Assembly (NCBI RefSeq): GCF_026191675.1 | Contig: NZ_JAKRRY010000003.1 | Coordinates: forward strand, 240,810-304,809 | Reading direction: 5' to 3' | Length of the DNA stretch: 64,000 bases | Origin: Vibrio qingdaonensis | GTDB taxonomy: Bacteria > Pseudomonadota > Gammaproteobacteria > Enterobacterales > Vibrionaceae | Part shown: positions 9,677 through 18,489 of the stretch, one piece after another | How the letters are laid out: each line of letters begins with the position of its first letter | Numbering within the stretch: position 1 is the first letter of the stretch | Notes under the pieces: generated by a model | The model's input: the letters and a program-made list of their open reading frames with translations, nothing else | Told to the model about the DNA's origin: nothing | The model's database searches: none | Translations under genes and position numbers: made by a program

Positions 9677-9714
9677 GCATTCTCTTAAACAGAAAGGTCT
9701 GTTTAAGAGAATGC
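9677..9714. repeat. Perfect 16-bp inverted repeat without a T-tract
   Basis: The arms at 9677-9692 and 9699-9714 (GCATTCTCTTAAACAG and its exact complement) flank a 6-nt loop, AAAGGT. It lies 6 bp beyond the stop of the antiporter gene. Neither strand has a U-run directly after the stem, so it is not a classic terminator; it could be a processing or 3'-end stabilising hairpin, or a protein-binding site. Confidence 0.85.
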
Positions 9715-9720
9715 TATCGG

Positions 9721-11301
9721 TTATTTCAATGAAGGGTTGAGTTGTTCACAGACGTGACGAGCAAAACCGCTGCCCGCTTCGCTGTAAATGTTAAACGCAG
9801 CGTTAACTCCCTTCGCTTTTAATTCTTCTAGTTGATCAGGATAGGCGGCGATCGCAGCGACCTGACCATTAAAGTTTGTTTGCTGTAAAAGTGATAGCGC
9901 AGTTTGGTTACCCAAATGGTGAGGCATGGCCAATAAGACTAGCTTAACCTGCGCGGTATCGAGAATTCGTTCCCAAAAGTCCGGGTCGGTAGCATCACCA
10001 GCAATGACATTACGTCCCTGTTTTTGGTGTTGTAGTGCAGCGTCTTCACGGACTTCAACGCCTAAACTTACTTTGCCGTAGCGATCATACAGTTCGTCAT
10101 AAGCTCCGGTACCAATTCTTCCCATTCCTAGGATCAACACCTGCGCTTCTCCTGGGTTAATAAATTGGTCACGTAGATTTATTTTTTCGGCCGCTTGTTC
10201 TTTTAACCACTTCGCAGAACGCAAATAGAGCAGGTGCCCCATACGATTGAGTGGCGCTGAAATTACGAAGGACAAAGAGACTGCAATGGCCAATGCGACC
10301 AGTATGTCACCAGAAATCCAGCCCAATTTGAACGCGAGTCCTCCAACAATAAGACCGAACTCACTAAAGTTAAAGAGTGTGAGTGTGGTTAATAAGCTGG
10401 TACGGACGCGGAATTTGAATGCGTTGATAACGACAAAATACAGTACACCTTTGAGTGGCAGTAAAAACAAGAGCAGGACGCCGAGTATAAAGCCTTCAAT
10501 GGTGGGTTGATCGGAGAGACCAATATTGAGGAAGAAGCAGACTAGGAACAATTCTTTAAGGTTAAATAACGATTTTGAAAGCTCGGATGCTTTAGGGTGT
10601 GCTGCGAGTAGCATACCCAGAATCAGCGCGCCTAGATCCGGTTTCATACCAACAATTTCGAACAGTCCTGCTCCCATCACTAACGCAAAAAAGATACCAC
10701 TCAATACGAGCATTTCGCCATGGCCTGCTTTATTGAGTAGTTTGAACATGATAGGTCTTGCCAGTGGCAGCGCAAACAAAGCGAGAGCGTACCATTCTGG
10801 TATTTTTCCAGTCGATGCGGTCAAGAATATGACGGCAAACACGTCTTGCATGACAAGAATACCGATCGCGAGCGTACCATAGGTGGCGTTGAGTTCCCCT
10901 TTTTCTTGTAGAGTTTTGACAGCAAAAACAGTACTTGAAAAAGAGAGAGCAAAGCCGAGAAGTATCAACTGCTCGATTTCAAGCGTCGCCAAGCTTGAAA
11001 CGCCGAGTACTTTTAATCCGACTAGCAACAATGCAAATAAGAAGGTCGACAGAAGGTTATGTATGGTGGCTCCGGCCCATATTTCTTTAGAGAGTAGGGT
11101 TTTTACATCGAGCTTTAAACCGATGGTAAAGAGCAATAACGTGACGCCAAGATCAGCCAACGTGATGATGGTATCAGAAGTTTGAAAGCCAAAGCTATGG
11201 AGTGCAAATCCAGCGAGCAAAAAGCCTACCATAGGCGGCAGTTGACACTTTAATGCAAGAAAGCCTGCTAAGAAGGCGACGGTAACAAGTATTAGTTCCA
11301 T
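9721..11301 (-). CDS. CPA2 cation:proton antiporter with TrkA-N (RCK) domain, KefB/YbaL-like
   Basis: The first ~370 residues are strongly hydrophobic with the glycine-rich helices of the Na+/H+ exchanger fold. A cytosolic Rossmann domain follows, starting around the NAD-binding GMGRIG motif, so the protein is a probable monovalent cation/proton antiporter gated by a nucleotide. At about 526 residues from ATG 11301 it is shorter than KefB or KefC and closest in layout to YbaL. The start at MELILVTVAFLAG is chosen because the upstream in-frame codons lie in the nagC terminator hairpin. The transported ion is not shown by the sequence. Confidence 0.85.
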   Translation of the reverse strand: MELILVTVAFLAGFLALKCQLPPMVGFLLAGFALHSFGFQTSDTIITLADLGVTLLLFTIGLKLDVKTLLSKEIWAGATIHNLLSTFLFALLLVGLKVLGVSSLATLEIEQLILLGFALSFSSTVFAVKTLQEKGELNATYGTLAIGILVMQDVFAVIFLTASTGKIPEWYALALFALPLARPIMFKLLNKAGHGEMLVLSGIFFALVMGAGLFEIVGMKPDLGALILGMLLAAHPKASELSKSLFNLKELFLVCFFLNIGLSDQPTIEGFILGVLLLFLLPLKGVLYFVVINAFKFRVRTSLLTTLTLFNFSEFGLIVGGLAFKLGWISGDILVALAIAVSLSFVISAPLNRMGHLLYLRSAKWLKEQAAEKINLRDQFINPGEAQVLILGMGRIGTGAYDELYDRYGKVSLGVEVREDAALQHQKQGRNVIAGDATDPDFWERILDTAQVKLVLLAMPHHLGNQTALSLLQQTNFNGQVAAIAAYPDQLEELKAKGVNAAFNIYSEAGSGFARHVCEQLNPSLK

Positions 11302-11324
11302 AAGTACGACGAATTTCTGCCTAT

Positions 11325-11350
11325 AAAAAAGACCACACCGAAGTGTGGTC
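11325..11350 (-). terminator. Intrinsic terminator after nagC
   Basis: Read on the minus strand, the stem GACCACAC / GTGTGGTC (8 bp) with a tight 4-nt TTCG loop is followed by TTTTTT. It lies between nagC and the antiporter gene, only 23 bp before the antiporter start codon. Confidence 0.9.
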
Positions 11351-11358
11351 ATCCATTT

Positions 11359-11388
11359 TATCAAAGTATATCAAACTATTATTTGATA
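11359..11388. repeat. TATCAAA repeats between nagC and the antiporter gene
   Basis: TATCAAA occurs at 11359-11365 and 11369-11375, and its complement TTTGATA at 11382-11388. The last two form an inverted repeat with a 6-nt spacer. It could be an operator or part of a promoter for the antiporter; no known regulator consensus is recognised. Confidence 0.6.
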
Positions 11389-11404
11389 GGTTCGATACAA
11401 GGTC

Positions 11405-12619
11405 TCAATCTTCTAACAATTTTTGTAACAGAACACCATTAAGCATCGCACGCTTGATCATGGCAAATGCGCCCATGGTTGGTTGTTTGTCTATTTCTGA
11501 CGCGACGATAGGGAGGCCTGTGTGGAAAGTGGTGAGCGATTGATTCTCAACATTACGCTGGATCGCAGGGAAGACAATGTCTTTCGCCATAGTAATATCG
11601 CCGGCAATAATGATTTTTTGTGGATTGAACAAATTCACAGTCATGGCGATGGCTTTACCTAATTGGTTGCCCACGCGCACTAAGCTTTGCTTGGATAGTT
11701 CGTCACCATTAAGCGCGTGCGTACACACATCTTCTATGGTGATGTCTTCTTTTTGCGCTAACGTTGACTCATACCCTTGGTCGATGAGTTTTTTGACGCG
11801 TTGAACGATTGCAGGGTTAGCAGCCACAGTTTCTAAGCAACCAAAGTTGCCACATTGACACTGTTCGCCAAGTGGATCGATTTGGATATGACCAATTTCA
11901 CCGACATTTCGATTGAACCCTAAGAAAACTTGTCCATTAACGATGATCCCGGCACCTGTACCTCTATGTACGCTGACTAGAATCGAGTCCTGACAGTCTC
12001 GGCTAGAGCCAAAATAATGCTCGGCTAACGCCATGCCTCTCACATCATTACCGACGAAGCATTCGACATTAAACTGTGAACGAATGAGATCAGCCAGTTC
12101 GAGTTTATCGATGTCGGTGTTGGGCATGTATTCAACAACACCAGTCGTTGGGTTAACAAGTCCCGGCAGAGTAATACCAATTGCTATTAATTGGTCGATA
12201 CGATGTTCATGGTCACTGAGAAAGGCGTGCAGGTTAGTTAGTAAGCCGTTAGCCAGTTCAGTTTGATCGGCGTAATGTAATTCTTTTTGGACAAAAGCGA
12301 GTTCATTACCACCAAGGTTATACAGGGAAAGTTGGACGTAATCACGGCCAAGACGAACGGCGATAGAGTGAAAGGGCGCCACTTCGGTGGTCAGTGAAAT
12401 TGCTCGTCGTCCACCAGTTGAAGCTTGCTGGGCGACCTCTTTAATGAGGCCGCGCTCTAAAAGCTGGCGGGTAATTTTGGTAACGCTGGCTGGAGCCAGT
12501 TGGCTCACATCGGCAACTTGAATGCGCGAGATAGGCCCTTGACGGTCTATTAAGCGGTAAACCGCTGCGCTATTAAGTTGTTTTACTAAATCTACGTTAC
12601 CTATCTGTCCGCCATTCAT
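11405..12619 (-). CDS. nagC: N-acetylglucosamine regulator NagC (ROK family)
   Basis: Represses the nag genes until it binds GlcNAc-6-phosphate. The 404 residues match E. coli NagC. The N-terminal winged helix-turn-helix spans about residues 10-80 (YRLIDRQGPISRIQVADVSQ, APASVTKITRQLLERGLI). A ROK sugar-kinase-like domain follows, with the zinc motif CQCGNFGCLE near residue 250. It begins 2 bp after the nagA stop, so nagA-nagC is one operon and NagC is likely autoregulated through the operators upstream of nagA. Confidence 0.95.
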   Translation of the reverse strand: MNGGQIGNVDLVKQLNSAAVYRLIDRQGPISRIQVADVSQLAPASVTKITRQLLERGLIKEVAQQASTGGRRAISLTTEVAPFHSIAVRLGRDYVQLSLYNLGGNELAFVQKELHYADQTELANGLLTNLHAFLSDHEHRIDQLIAIGITLPGLVNPTTGVVEYMPNTDIDKLELADLIRSQFNVECFVGNDVRGMALAEHYFGSSRDCQDSILVSVHRGTGAGIIVNGQVFLGFNRNVGEIGHIQIDPLGEQCQCGNFGCLETVAANPAIVQRVKKLIDQGYESTLAQKEDITIEDVCTHALNGDELSKQSLVRVGNQLGKAIAMTVNLFNPQKIIIAGDITMAKDIVFPAIQRNVENQSLTTFHTGLPIVASEIDKQPTMGAFAMIKRAMLNGVLLQKLLED

Positions 12620-12621
12620 GC

Positions 12622-13758
12622 TTAATTGTGCTCGTATTGTCCGTTAACAACTGTGCCTTGGACGTTGAAATCTCTATCGAAGATGGCTAAGTTTGCGACC
12701 ATGCCTTTTTTGATGCGACCAAGTTTGTTATCTAGTCCCATCGCTTTAGCAGGGTAGAGCGTTGCCATTCGTAGCGTCTCATCCAAAGCAATACCGGCGT
12801 GTTCAACTGTATTTTGAACCGCTTCAATCATGGTGAGTGCGCTGCCACCTAGTGTGCCATTTTCGTCTACGCACTTACCATCCTTGTAATATACTTTCTT
12901 ACCGACAAAAATAAAGTAATCCATCTCAGCACCAGCTGGAGCTGTGGCATCGGTCACTAATACGAGCTTTTCACCCTTTACTTTATGCGCAATACGAATG
13001 TTTGCGTAGTCTACGTGGAAACCATCTGCAATGATTCCAGCGTAGACTTCAGGTGTGTCGTAGATAGCACCCACAACGCCGGGCTCACGACCGGTCATCG
13101 GCGTCATAGCGTTGAACAAATGAGTCGCAAAGGTAATGCCCGACTCAAATCCTTTACGAGCTTCTGCATAAGTGGCATTGGTATGGCCAATAGAAACAAC
13201 AATGCCAGCCTTACGTAGTTTTTCGATATGCTCTGGTGCATTTTGTTCCGGAGCAAGCGTGACTTTTGCGACGAGGTCGTTATTTTCACAAATTAAGTCG
13301 ATCATTGAGTCATCGGATTGACGAATAAAGTCAACGCTGTGAATGCCTTTCTTCTCAACGTTTAGGTATGGACCTTCTAAATGAAGTCCTAAGGAATGGT
13401 TTTGGTACTGGTCTTGGTAAGTACGCGCCGCTTCCAATGCTTGACGCATATCTTCATCAGAAGAAGTGATAAGCGTTGGTAAGAAACTGGTACAGCCGGA
13501 TTTAAGGTTAGCGCGATGCATCGTATGGATTGTTTCAGCGGTAATTTCATCATTGAGCATAACACCGCCACAACCGTTCAGTTGTAAGTCGATAAACCCT
13601 GGGCTGATATTTGCGCCATTAAGGTCGATACGCTCCATAGACGCAGACAGTTCTGAAATGGGTAAGACGGCTTCAATTTGTTCACCGTTGATAACAACAG
13701 CATGATTATTGAGAACATCACTACCTGTGAAGACCTTACAATTGGTTAATGCATACAT
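12622..13758 (-). CDS. nagA: N-acetylglucosamine-6-phosphate deacetylase NagA
   Basis: Converts GlcNAc-6-phosphate to glucosamine-6-phosphate and acetate in the cytoplasm. The 378 residues fit the amidohydrolase TIM-barrel family. Visible motifs are [10 protein letters not shown] (metal-binding Glu), SIGHTNATY and THLFNAMTP (metal-binding and substrate His), and VTDATAPAG (catalytic Asp). It is the first gene of nagA-nagC, divergent from nagE. No nagB lies next to it, unlike enterobacterial nagBAC. Confidence 0.96.
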   Translation of the reverse strand: MYALTNCKVFTGSDVLNNHAVVINGEQIEAVLPISELSASMERIDLNGANISPGFIDLQLNGCGGVMLNDEITAETIHTMHRANLKSGCTSFLPTLITSSDEDMRQALEAARTYQDQYQNHSLGLHLEGPYLNVEKKGIHSVDFIRQSDDSMIDLICENNDLVAKVTLAPEQNAPEHIEKLRKAGIVVSIGHTNATYAEARKGFESGITFATHLFNAMTPMTGREPGVVGAIYDTPEVYAGIIADGFHVDYANIRIAHKVKGEKLVLVTDATAPAGAEMDYFIFVGKKVYYKDGKCVDENGTLGGSALTMIEAVQNTVEHAGIALDETLRMATLYPAKAMGLDNKLGRIKKGMVANLAIFDRDFNVQGTVVNGQYEHN

Positions 13759-13871
13759 CGTTAGCGAATCCTTGTGTTTTTAATTCGGTTTACCTCTTTG
13801 CGAGTGCCAAACAAAGACGCCACCTTGCGGTTAGAGTCACTTAGTTTGTGTCACTTAGCAAAGAGTCATAT

Positions 13872-13897
13872 TTAATACTTAGCAAGCTGCAAATTAA
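13872..13897. promoter_or_regulatory. Candidate NagC operator, nagA side
   Basis: An imperfect inverted repeat, with outer arms TTAAT / ATTAA and inner arms AGC / GCT around an AA centre, lies about 115 bp upstream of nagA. Its AT-rich ends and GC core have the shape of NagC sites, but the match is partial. Confidence 0.35.
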
Positions 13898-14106
13898 TAA
13901 ATAACTAATTTTAACTAAATGATTACATGAGAGTTATTGTTATTTTTCTGTGCGAATCTACCGGGCGACTTTGATGTTTGTCGCAAATTTTCCAGGTATG
14001 AGCCAACTCTCTTCAGCGAAATCCTAACGAGATCTCGTCATTTTTTCGTATGATAAAATAAGTTTTATGATCTCGCTAGCAAAAAGCCTCCATTTTGGTG
14101 AAAACT

Positions 14107-14122
14107 GGTGATTATGATCACA
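14107..14122. promoter_or_regulatory. CRP-like site upstream of nagE
   Basis: GGTGA-TTATGA-TCACA matches the CRP core TGTGA-N6-TCACA at 9 of 10 positions. It sits just upstream of the nagE-side NagC-like site, the expected arrangement for a catabolite-controlled PTS gene. Confidence 0.6.
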
Positions 14123-14134
14123 AATGGGGACGTT

Positions 14135-14156
14135 TTAATTTGCGGAGCAAAATTAA
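14135..14156. promoter_or_regulatory. Candidate NagC operator, nagE side
   Basis: A 22-bp near-palindrome has the arms TTAATTTGC and GCAAAATTAA around GGA, so the two sides differ by one extra A. The TTAATT...GC / GC...AATTAA layout resembles the NagC operator at E. coli nagE. It lies about 80 bp before the nagE start, probably overlapping its promoter. Confidence 0.6.
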
Positions 14157-14236
14157 TTTCATAAACTGAGTAGGACTAAATTGAACGGCTAAAATAAGTC
14201 GTCCAAAATTCTAAATTCCTATAGGGGGAACACACG

Positions 14237-15808
14237 GTGAATATACTAGGATATGCACAGAAGCTCGGGAAGGCGTTAATGCTTCCGATTGCGACGCTTC
14301 CAATCGCAGCACTTCTACTTCGTTTGGGTCAGCCAGACCTTTTAGACATTCCGTTTATGGCACAGGCGGGTGGCGCAATTTTTGGTGAGCTACCTTTACT
14401 ATTCGGTTTGGGTATTGCGATCGGTCTTTCTAAAGACGGTAACGGTGCAGCAGGTCTTGCTGGTGCCGTGGCTTACTTTGTATTGACTGCGACAGCAACG
14501 ACAATTAACGCAGACGTTAACATGTCTTTCTTCGGCGGTATCTTTGCAGGTATCATCGCAGGTCACTCTTACAACGCATTTAGCACAACGCGTTTGCCTG
14601 AATGGTTAGCATTCTTCTCTGGTAAGCGTCTTGTACCAATTATGGCGGGTCTTTTCGCTCTAGTTGCTGGTGCGCTTTCTGGTGTTATTTGGCCTGGTAT
14701 CCAATCTGGTCTAGATGCACTAGCACACGCGGTATCAACGTCTGGCGCTGTTGGCCAATTCGTTTACGGTACACTTAACCGTGCACTTATCCCTGTTGGT
14801 CTTCACCATGTTCTTAACTCGTACTTCTGGTTCGGTATGGGTACATGTCAAGAAGTTCTAGTTGCTGGCGCACAAGCTGCTGGTCAAGCTCTTCCTGCTA
14901 TCCAACAACTTTGTGTTGACCCTGCTCTTGCTAAGACTCTAGTTGCTGGTCAAACTCACACATTTGAATTTGCTAACTCAGTAACACCTGAAATCACAGC
15001 AACTGTGAAAGAAGTGACTGAAACCGTTAAATCTGGTGACCTTCACCGTTTCTTCGGCGGCGATAAAGGCGCTGGCGTATTCATGAACGGCTTCTTCCCT
15101 GTCATGATGTTTGGTCTGCCTGGTGCTGCACTTGCCATGTACCTAGCGGCACCTGCTGAAAAACGCAGCCAAGTTGGTGGCGCACTATTCTCAGTAGCAT
15201 TCTGTTCATTCCTAACTGGTATCACAGAGCCTCTAGAGTTCATGTTCGTGTTCCTTGCTCCTGCTCTATACGCAATGCACGCCGTGTTCACTGGTCTGTC
15301 TCTAGTGGTTGCTAACATGTTTGGTACACTACACGGCTTTGGTTTCTCTGCAGGTCTTATTGACTTCGTATTGAACTGGGGTCTAGCGACTAAACCATTC
15401 GTACTACTACTAATCGGTCTAGGTTTTGGTGCTCTATACTTCTTCACTTTCAGCTTCGCTATCCGCGCATTCAACTTGAAGTCGCCAGGTCGTGAAGATG
15501 ACGATGAAGCAACACCTGCAGCAGCTGGTGATGCACCTAAAGGCGACCTAGCTCGTCAATACCTAAAAGCGCTTGGTGGTCACGATAACCTAACGTCTAT
15601 CGATGCATGTATCACTCGTCTACGTCTTACTCTAAAAGACCGCTCAGTCGCTGACGAAGTTGTACTTAAGAAGCTTGGCGCGAAAGGTGTTGTTAAACTA
15701 GGTGAAAATAACCTACAAGTTATCCTTGGTCCTCTAGCGGAAATCGTTGCTGGTGAAATGAAAGCAATCGGTGCTGGTGAAGACCTATCTGATGTTAAAC
15801 TTCCTTAG
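14237..15808 (+). CDS. nagE: PTS N-acetylglucosamine transporter subunit IICB, NagE
   Basis: Imports and phosphorylates N-acetylglucosamine using the phosphotransferase system. The 523 residues form a membrane IIC domain (about 1-400) and a cytosolic IIB domain (about 440-523) whose phosphorylated cysteine lies in DACITRLRL. E. coli NagE carries an extra IIA domain at the C-terminus; it is missing here, so phosphate must come from a separate IIA-Glc such as Crr. The start is a GTG behind a very strong AGGGGGAA. The second half uses CTA and CTT for almost every leucine, a bias typical of highly expressed vibrio genes and clearly different from neighbouring nagA and nagC. Confidence 0.96.
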   Translation: MNILGYAQKLGKALMLPIATLPIAALLLRLGQPDLLDIPFMAQAGGAIFGELPLLFGLGIAIGLSKDGNGAAGLAGAVAYFVLTATATTINADVNMSFFGGIFAGIIAGHSYNAFSTTRLPEWLAFFSGKRLVPIMAGLFALVAGALSGVIWPGIQSGLDALAHAVSTSGAVGQFVYGTLNRALIPVGLHHVLNSYFWFGMGTCQEVLVAGAQAAGQALPAIQQLCVDPALAKTLVAGQTHTFEFANSVTPEITATVKEVTETVKSGDLHRFFGGDKGAGVFMNGFFPVMMFGLPGAALAMYLAAPAEKRSQVGGALFSVAFCSFLTGITEPLEFMFVFLAPALYAMHAVFTGLSLVVANMFGTLHGFGFSAGLIDFVLNWGLATKPFVLLLIGLGFGALYFFTFSFAIRAFNLKSPGREDDDEATPAAAGDAPKGDLARQYLKALGGHDNLTSIDACITRLRLTLKDRSVADEVVLKKLGAKGVVKLGENNLQVILGPLAEIVAGEMKAIGAGEDLSDVKLP

Positions 15809-15886
15809 GCTAAAACCTAACTAAGTTGTTTAGGCCTTAAAAAGCTTAAGTTTTAAGAACATCGGTCTTAAAAAAATAAGTTAATA

Positions 15887-15914
15887 AACCTCTCTTCGGA
15901 GAGGTTTTTTTTTG
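15887..15914 (+). terminator. Intrinsic terminator after nagE
   Basis: The stem AACCTCTC / GAGAGGTT with a TTCG tetraloop is followed by nine T. Confidence 0.92.
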
Positions 15915-16059
15915 TTTGGTACCGCTCAATTAGTATTGAGCAAAGGGATAAGTGAAAATAATCCTTATAAAGTGCGAGTTATTGTTGTGGTTTTCCGAAG
16001 AATTGTGGATCATTGGAGCTTATACAATCTGACAATACTAAACCATAGAGGTGTTATAG

Positions 16060-17730
16060 ATGAGTGAAGCTGAGGCTCGTCCATCGAACTTTATCCGCCA
16101 AATCATTGATAAAGATTTAGCCGATGGCAAACATACTAGCGTGCATACTCGTTTTCCGCCGGAACCGAATGGTTACCTGCACATCGGTCACGCGAAATCT
16201 ATTTGTTTGAACTTCGGTATTGCTCAGGACTATCAAGGCCAATGTAACTTACGTTTTGATGATACGAACCCTGAAAAAGAAGACGTTGAATACGTTGAAT
16301 CGATCAAGAATGATGTGAGCTGGTTGGGCTTTGATTGGTCTGGTGACATTTGCTATTCATCGAACTACTTCGATAAGTTGTATGACTATGCCGTTGAACT
16401 AATTAACAAAGGCTTAGCTTATGTTGATGAGTTAAGTCCAGAGCAAATCCGTGAATACCGTGGTTCATTAACGGCGCCAGGTAAAGCAAGCCCATATCGC
16501 GATCGCAGCGCTGAAGATAACCTTGCGCTATTTGAAAAGATGCGCGCCGGAGACTTTGCTGAAGGTAAAGCGTGTTTGCGTGCCAAAATTGACATGGGTT
16601 CATCATTTATGGTGATGCGTGACCCGGTTTTGTACCGTGTACGTTTTGCTGAACATCACCAAACAGGTAATAAGTGGTGCATCTATCCGATGTACGACTT
16701 TACACACTGTATTTCTGATGCGCTTGAGGGTATCACTCACTCATTGTGTACACTTGAATTCCAAGACAACCGTCGTTTGTACGACTGGGTTCTCGAGAAT
16801 ATTACGATTGACTGCCAGCCTCACCAATACGAGTTTAGCCGTTTGAATCTTGAGTATACGGTGATGTCTAAGCGTAAACTTAGCCAGCTTGTGTCTGAAA
16901 ACTTAGTAAATGGATGGGATGACCCGCGTATGCCGACGATTTCAGGTCTTCGTCGTCGTGGCTTTACGCCTGCATCTATTCGTGAGTTTTGTAAGCGCAT
17001 AGGTGTCACTAAGCAAGAGAACATGATTGAATTTGGTTCATTGGAATCTTGTATCCGTGATGATCTAAATGAAAACGCGCCTCGTGCTATGTCTGTGTTA
17101 GAGCCAGTAAAGGTGGTGATTGATAACTTTACGGCTGATGCAGTGGAAACTCTGAATATTGCGAATCATCCCAATAAACCAGAGATGGGTAGTCGAGAAG
17201 TTCCATTTACTCGTGAACTATGGATTGAGCGTGATGACTTCCGTGAAGAAGCGAACAAGAAGTACAAGCGTTTAGTGCTTGGCAAAGAAGTTCGTTTACG
17301 CGGCGCTTATGTGATTAAAGCGGAACGTATCGAGAAAGATGCCGAAGGTAACATTACGACTATTTTCTGTAGTTACGATGACGAGACTTTGGGTAAAAAC
17401 CCGGCAGATGGCCGTAAAGTGAAAGGTGTGATTCACTGGGTTTCTGCTGATAAAGGTCTACCCGCTCAGATCCGTCTTTACGATCGTTTGTTTACTGTTG
17501 CGAACCCTGCGGCGGAAGACAACTTTGCTGCGACAATTAACCCAGAGTCATTGGTTGAGCTAAATGGTTTCGTAGAGCCGAGTTTAGCATTGGCGACGGC
17601 TGACCAAGGTTACCAGTTTGAGCGTACAGGATACTTCTGTATTGATAGCAAGGACTCACAGCCAGACGCTCTTGTGTTTAACCGCACGGTGGGGCTGCGT
17701 GATACTTGGGCGAAAATCGAGACCAATTAA
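16060..17730 (+). CDS. glnS: Glutaminyl-tRNA synthetase GlnS
   Basis: Charges tRNA-Gln with glutamine. The 556 residues match the family. Class I signatures are visible: the HIGH-type motif [15 protein letters not shown] at about residues 33-47 and the KMSKS-type motif VMSKRKLS near residue 268. The start ATG at 16060 has a weak GAGGTG upstream. It is a single-gene unit between the nagE and glnS terminators. Confidence 0.97.
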   Translation: MSEAEARPSNFIRQIIDKDLADGKHTSVHTRFPPEPNGYLHIGHAKSICLNFGIAQDYQGQCNLRFDDTNPEKEDVEYVESIKNDVSWLGFDWSGDICYSSNYFDKLYDYAVELINKGLAYVDELSPEQIREYRGSLTAPGKASPYRDRSAEDNLALFEKMRAGDFAEGKACLRAKIDMGSSFMVMRDPVLYRVRFAEHHQTGNKWCIYPMYDFTHCISDALEGITHSLCTLEFQDNRRLYDWVLENITIDCQPHQYEFSRLNLEYTVMSKRKLSQLVSENLVNGWDDPRMPTISGLRRRGFTPASIREFCKRIGVTKQENMIEFGSLESCIRDDLNENAPRAMSVLEPVKVVIDNFTADAVETLNIANHPNKPEMGSREVPFTRELWIERDDFREEANKKYKRLVLGKEVRLRGAYVIKAERIEKDAEGNITTIFCSYDDETLGKNPADGRKVKGVIHWVSADKGLPAQIRLYDRLFTVANPAAEDNFAATINPESLVELNGFVEPSLALATADQGYQFERTGYFCIDSKDSQPDALVFNRTVGLRDTWAKIETN

Positions 17731-17781
17731 CGCCACTGTTCAAACCGATCGTAGAGAGCTTAATTAAAGTTCTCTACGAAT

Positions 17782-17811
17782 AAAAAAACCAGCTCATGAG
17801 CTGGTTTTTTT
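17782..17811. terminator. Bidirectional terminator between glnS and fur
   Basis: A fully palindromic 30-bp element (AAAAAAACCAGCTCA and its complement) lies between convergent glnS and fur, with A/T tracts on both sides. Confidence 0.92.
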
Positions 17812-17833
17812 GAATCACGTTCTTGAATTAGTA

Positions 17834-18280
17834 CTAGCTTGGTTTGTGAGCTTTAGGGTTCTCTTTGCAAGCGCCACCAACACATTTCCCGTACAAATAT
17901 AGGCTATGATTGGTCAATTCAATATTGTATCTTGCCGCAATTTCCTTTTGGCGAGTTTCAATCATTTCATCAGAAAACTCAATAACTTCGCCACAATCAA
18001 GACAAACTAGGTGGTCATGGTGATGTTGAGTTGATAATTCAAAAACCGATTTACCACCTTCAAAGTGGTGACGAGTCACGATACCTGCATCGTCGAATTG
18101 GTTAAGGACACGATAAACCGTGGCTAATCCAATTTCTTCACCCAAATCAATGAGTTTTTTGTACAAATCCTCAGCACTAATATGCTGATATTCAGGCTTT
18201 TGTAATACTTCTAGAATCTTTAGTCTAGGCAGTGTGACTTTAAGGCCGGCATCTTTAAGTGCTTTGTTATTGTCTGACAT
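17834..18280 (-). CDS. fur: Ferric uptake regulator Fur
   Basis: Iron-dependent repressor of iron acquisition genes. From ATG 18280 (MSDNNKALKDAGLKVTLPRL) it has 148 residues, the usual vibrio length. The winged helix-turn-helix covers about residues 1-82; the metal-binding region includes HHHDHLVCLDC and a second Cys pair in GKCVGGACKE. An in-frame codon 27 bp upstream is ignored because Fur proteins begin with this MSDNN-like sequence. It is followed on the opposite strand by glnS and does not share an operon with fldA here. Confidence 0.97.
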   Translation of the reverse strand: MSDNNKALKDAGLKVTLPRLKILEVLQKPEYQHISAEDLYKKLIDLGEEIGLATVYRVLNQFDDAGIVTRHHFEGGKSVFELSTQHHHDHLVCLDCGEVIEFSDEMIETRQKEIAARYNIELTNHSLYLYGKCVGGACKENPKAHKPS

Positions 18281-18415
18281 ATACTTTCCTGTGATGATCT
18301 GCAGCAATAAACAGATGTCAATAATCTGTGTTCATTATAGGGTACTAAGGCTTAACAATAAACCACGAAGTTCAAGGGGTTACTAACTATTAACATAGAA
18401 CTCGAACTCGGTCAC

Positions 18416-18443
18416 TTTACATACATGTCTGACCAGTTACAAT
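18416..18443 (+). promoter_or_regulatory. Candidate sigma-70 promoter for the DUF4442 gene
   Basis: TTTACA (18416-18421) and TACAAT (18438-18443) are separated by 16 bp, about 45 bp before the likely start codon. Prediction by eye only. Confidence 0.35.
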
Positions 18444-18489
18444 TTGTTTACATGTGAAACTAAATTGCAGATGGATGTGGTTACTGAGT

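Larger units (their letters stand above)
13759..14236. other. nagA-nagE divergent control region
   Basis: This 478-bp stretch is AT-rich and non-coding. It contains NagC-like operators at 13872-13897 (weaker) and 14135-14156 (stronger), a CRP-like site at 14107-14122, a 12-bp palindrome ACGAGATCTCGT at 14027-14038, and the nagE ribosome binding site AGGGGGAA at 14223-14230. The two NagC-like sites are centred about 261 bp apart, compatible with looping. Confidence 0.6.

Noticed and set aside
10247..11185. Three consecutive open frames on the plus strand opposite the antiporter gene
   Set aside because: They mirror the hydrophobic antiporter codons (Ser, Asn, Pro-rich) and have no start signals.
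15043..15474. 143-codon open frame antisense to nagE
   Set aside because: It lies fully inside nagE and has Pro, Arg and Ser-rich composition typical of frame shadows in a gene with strong codon bias; no ribosome site.
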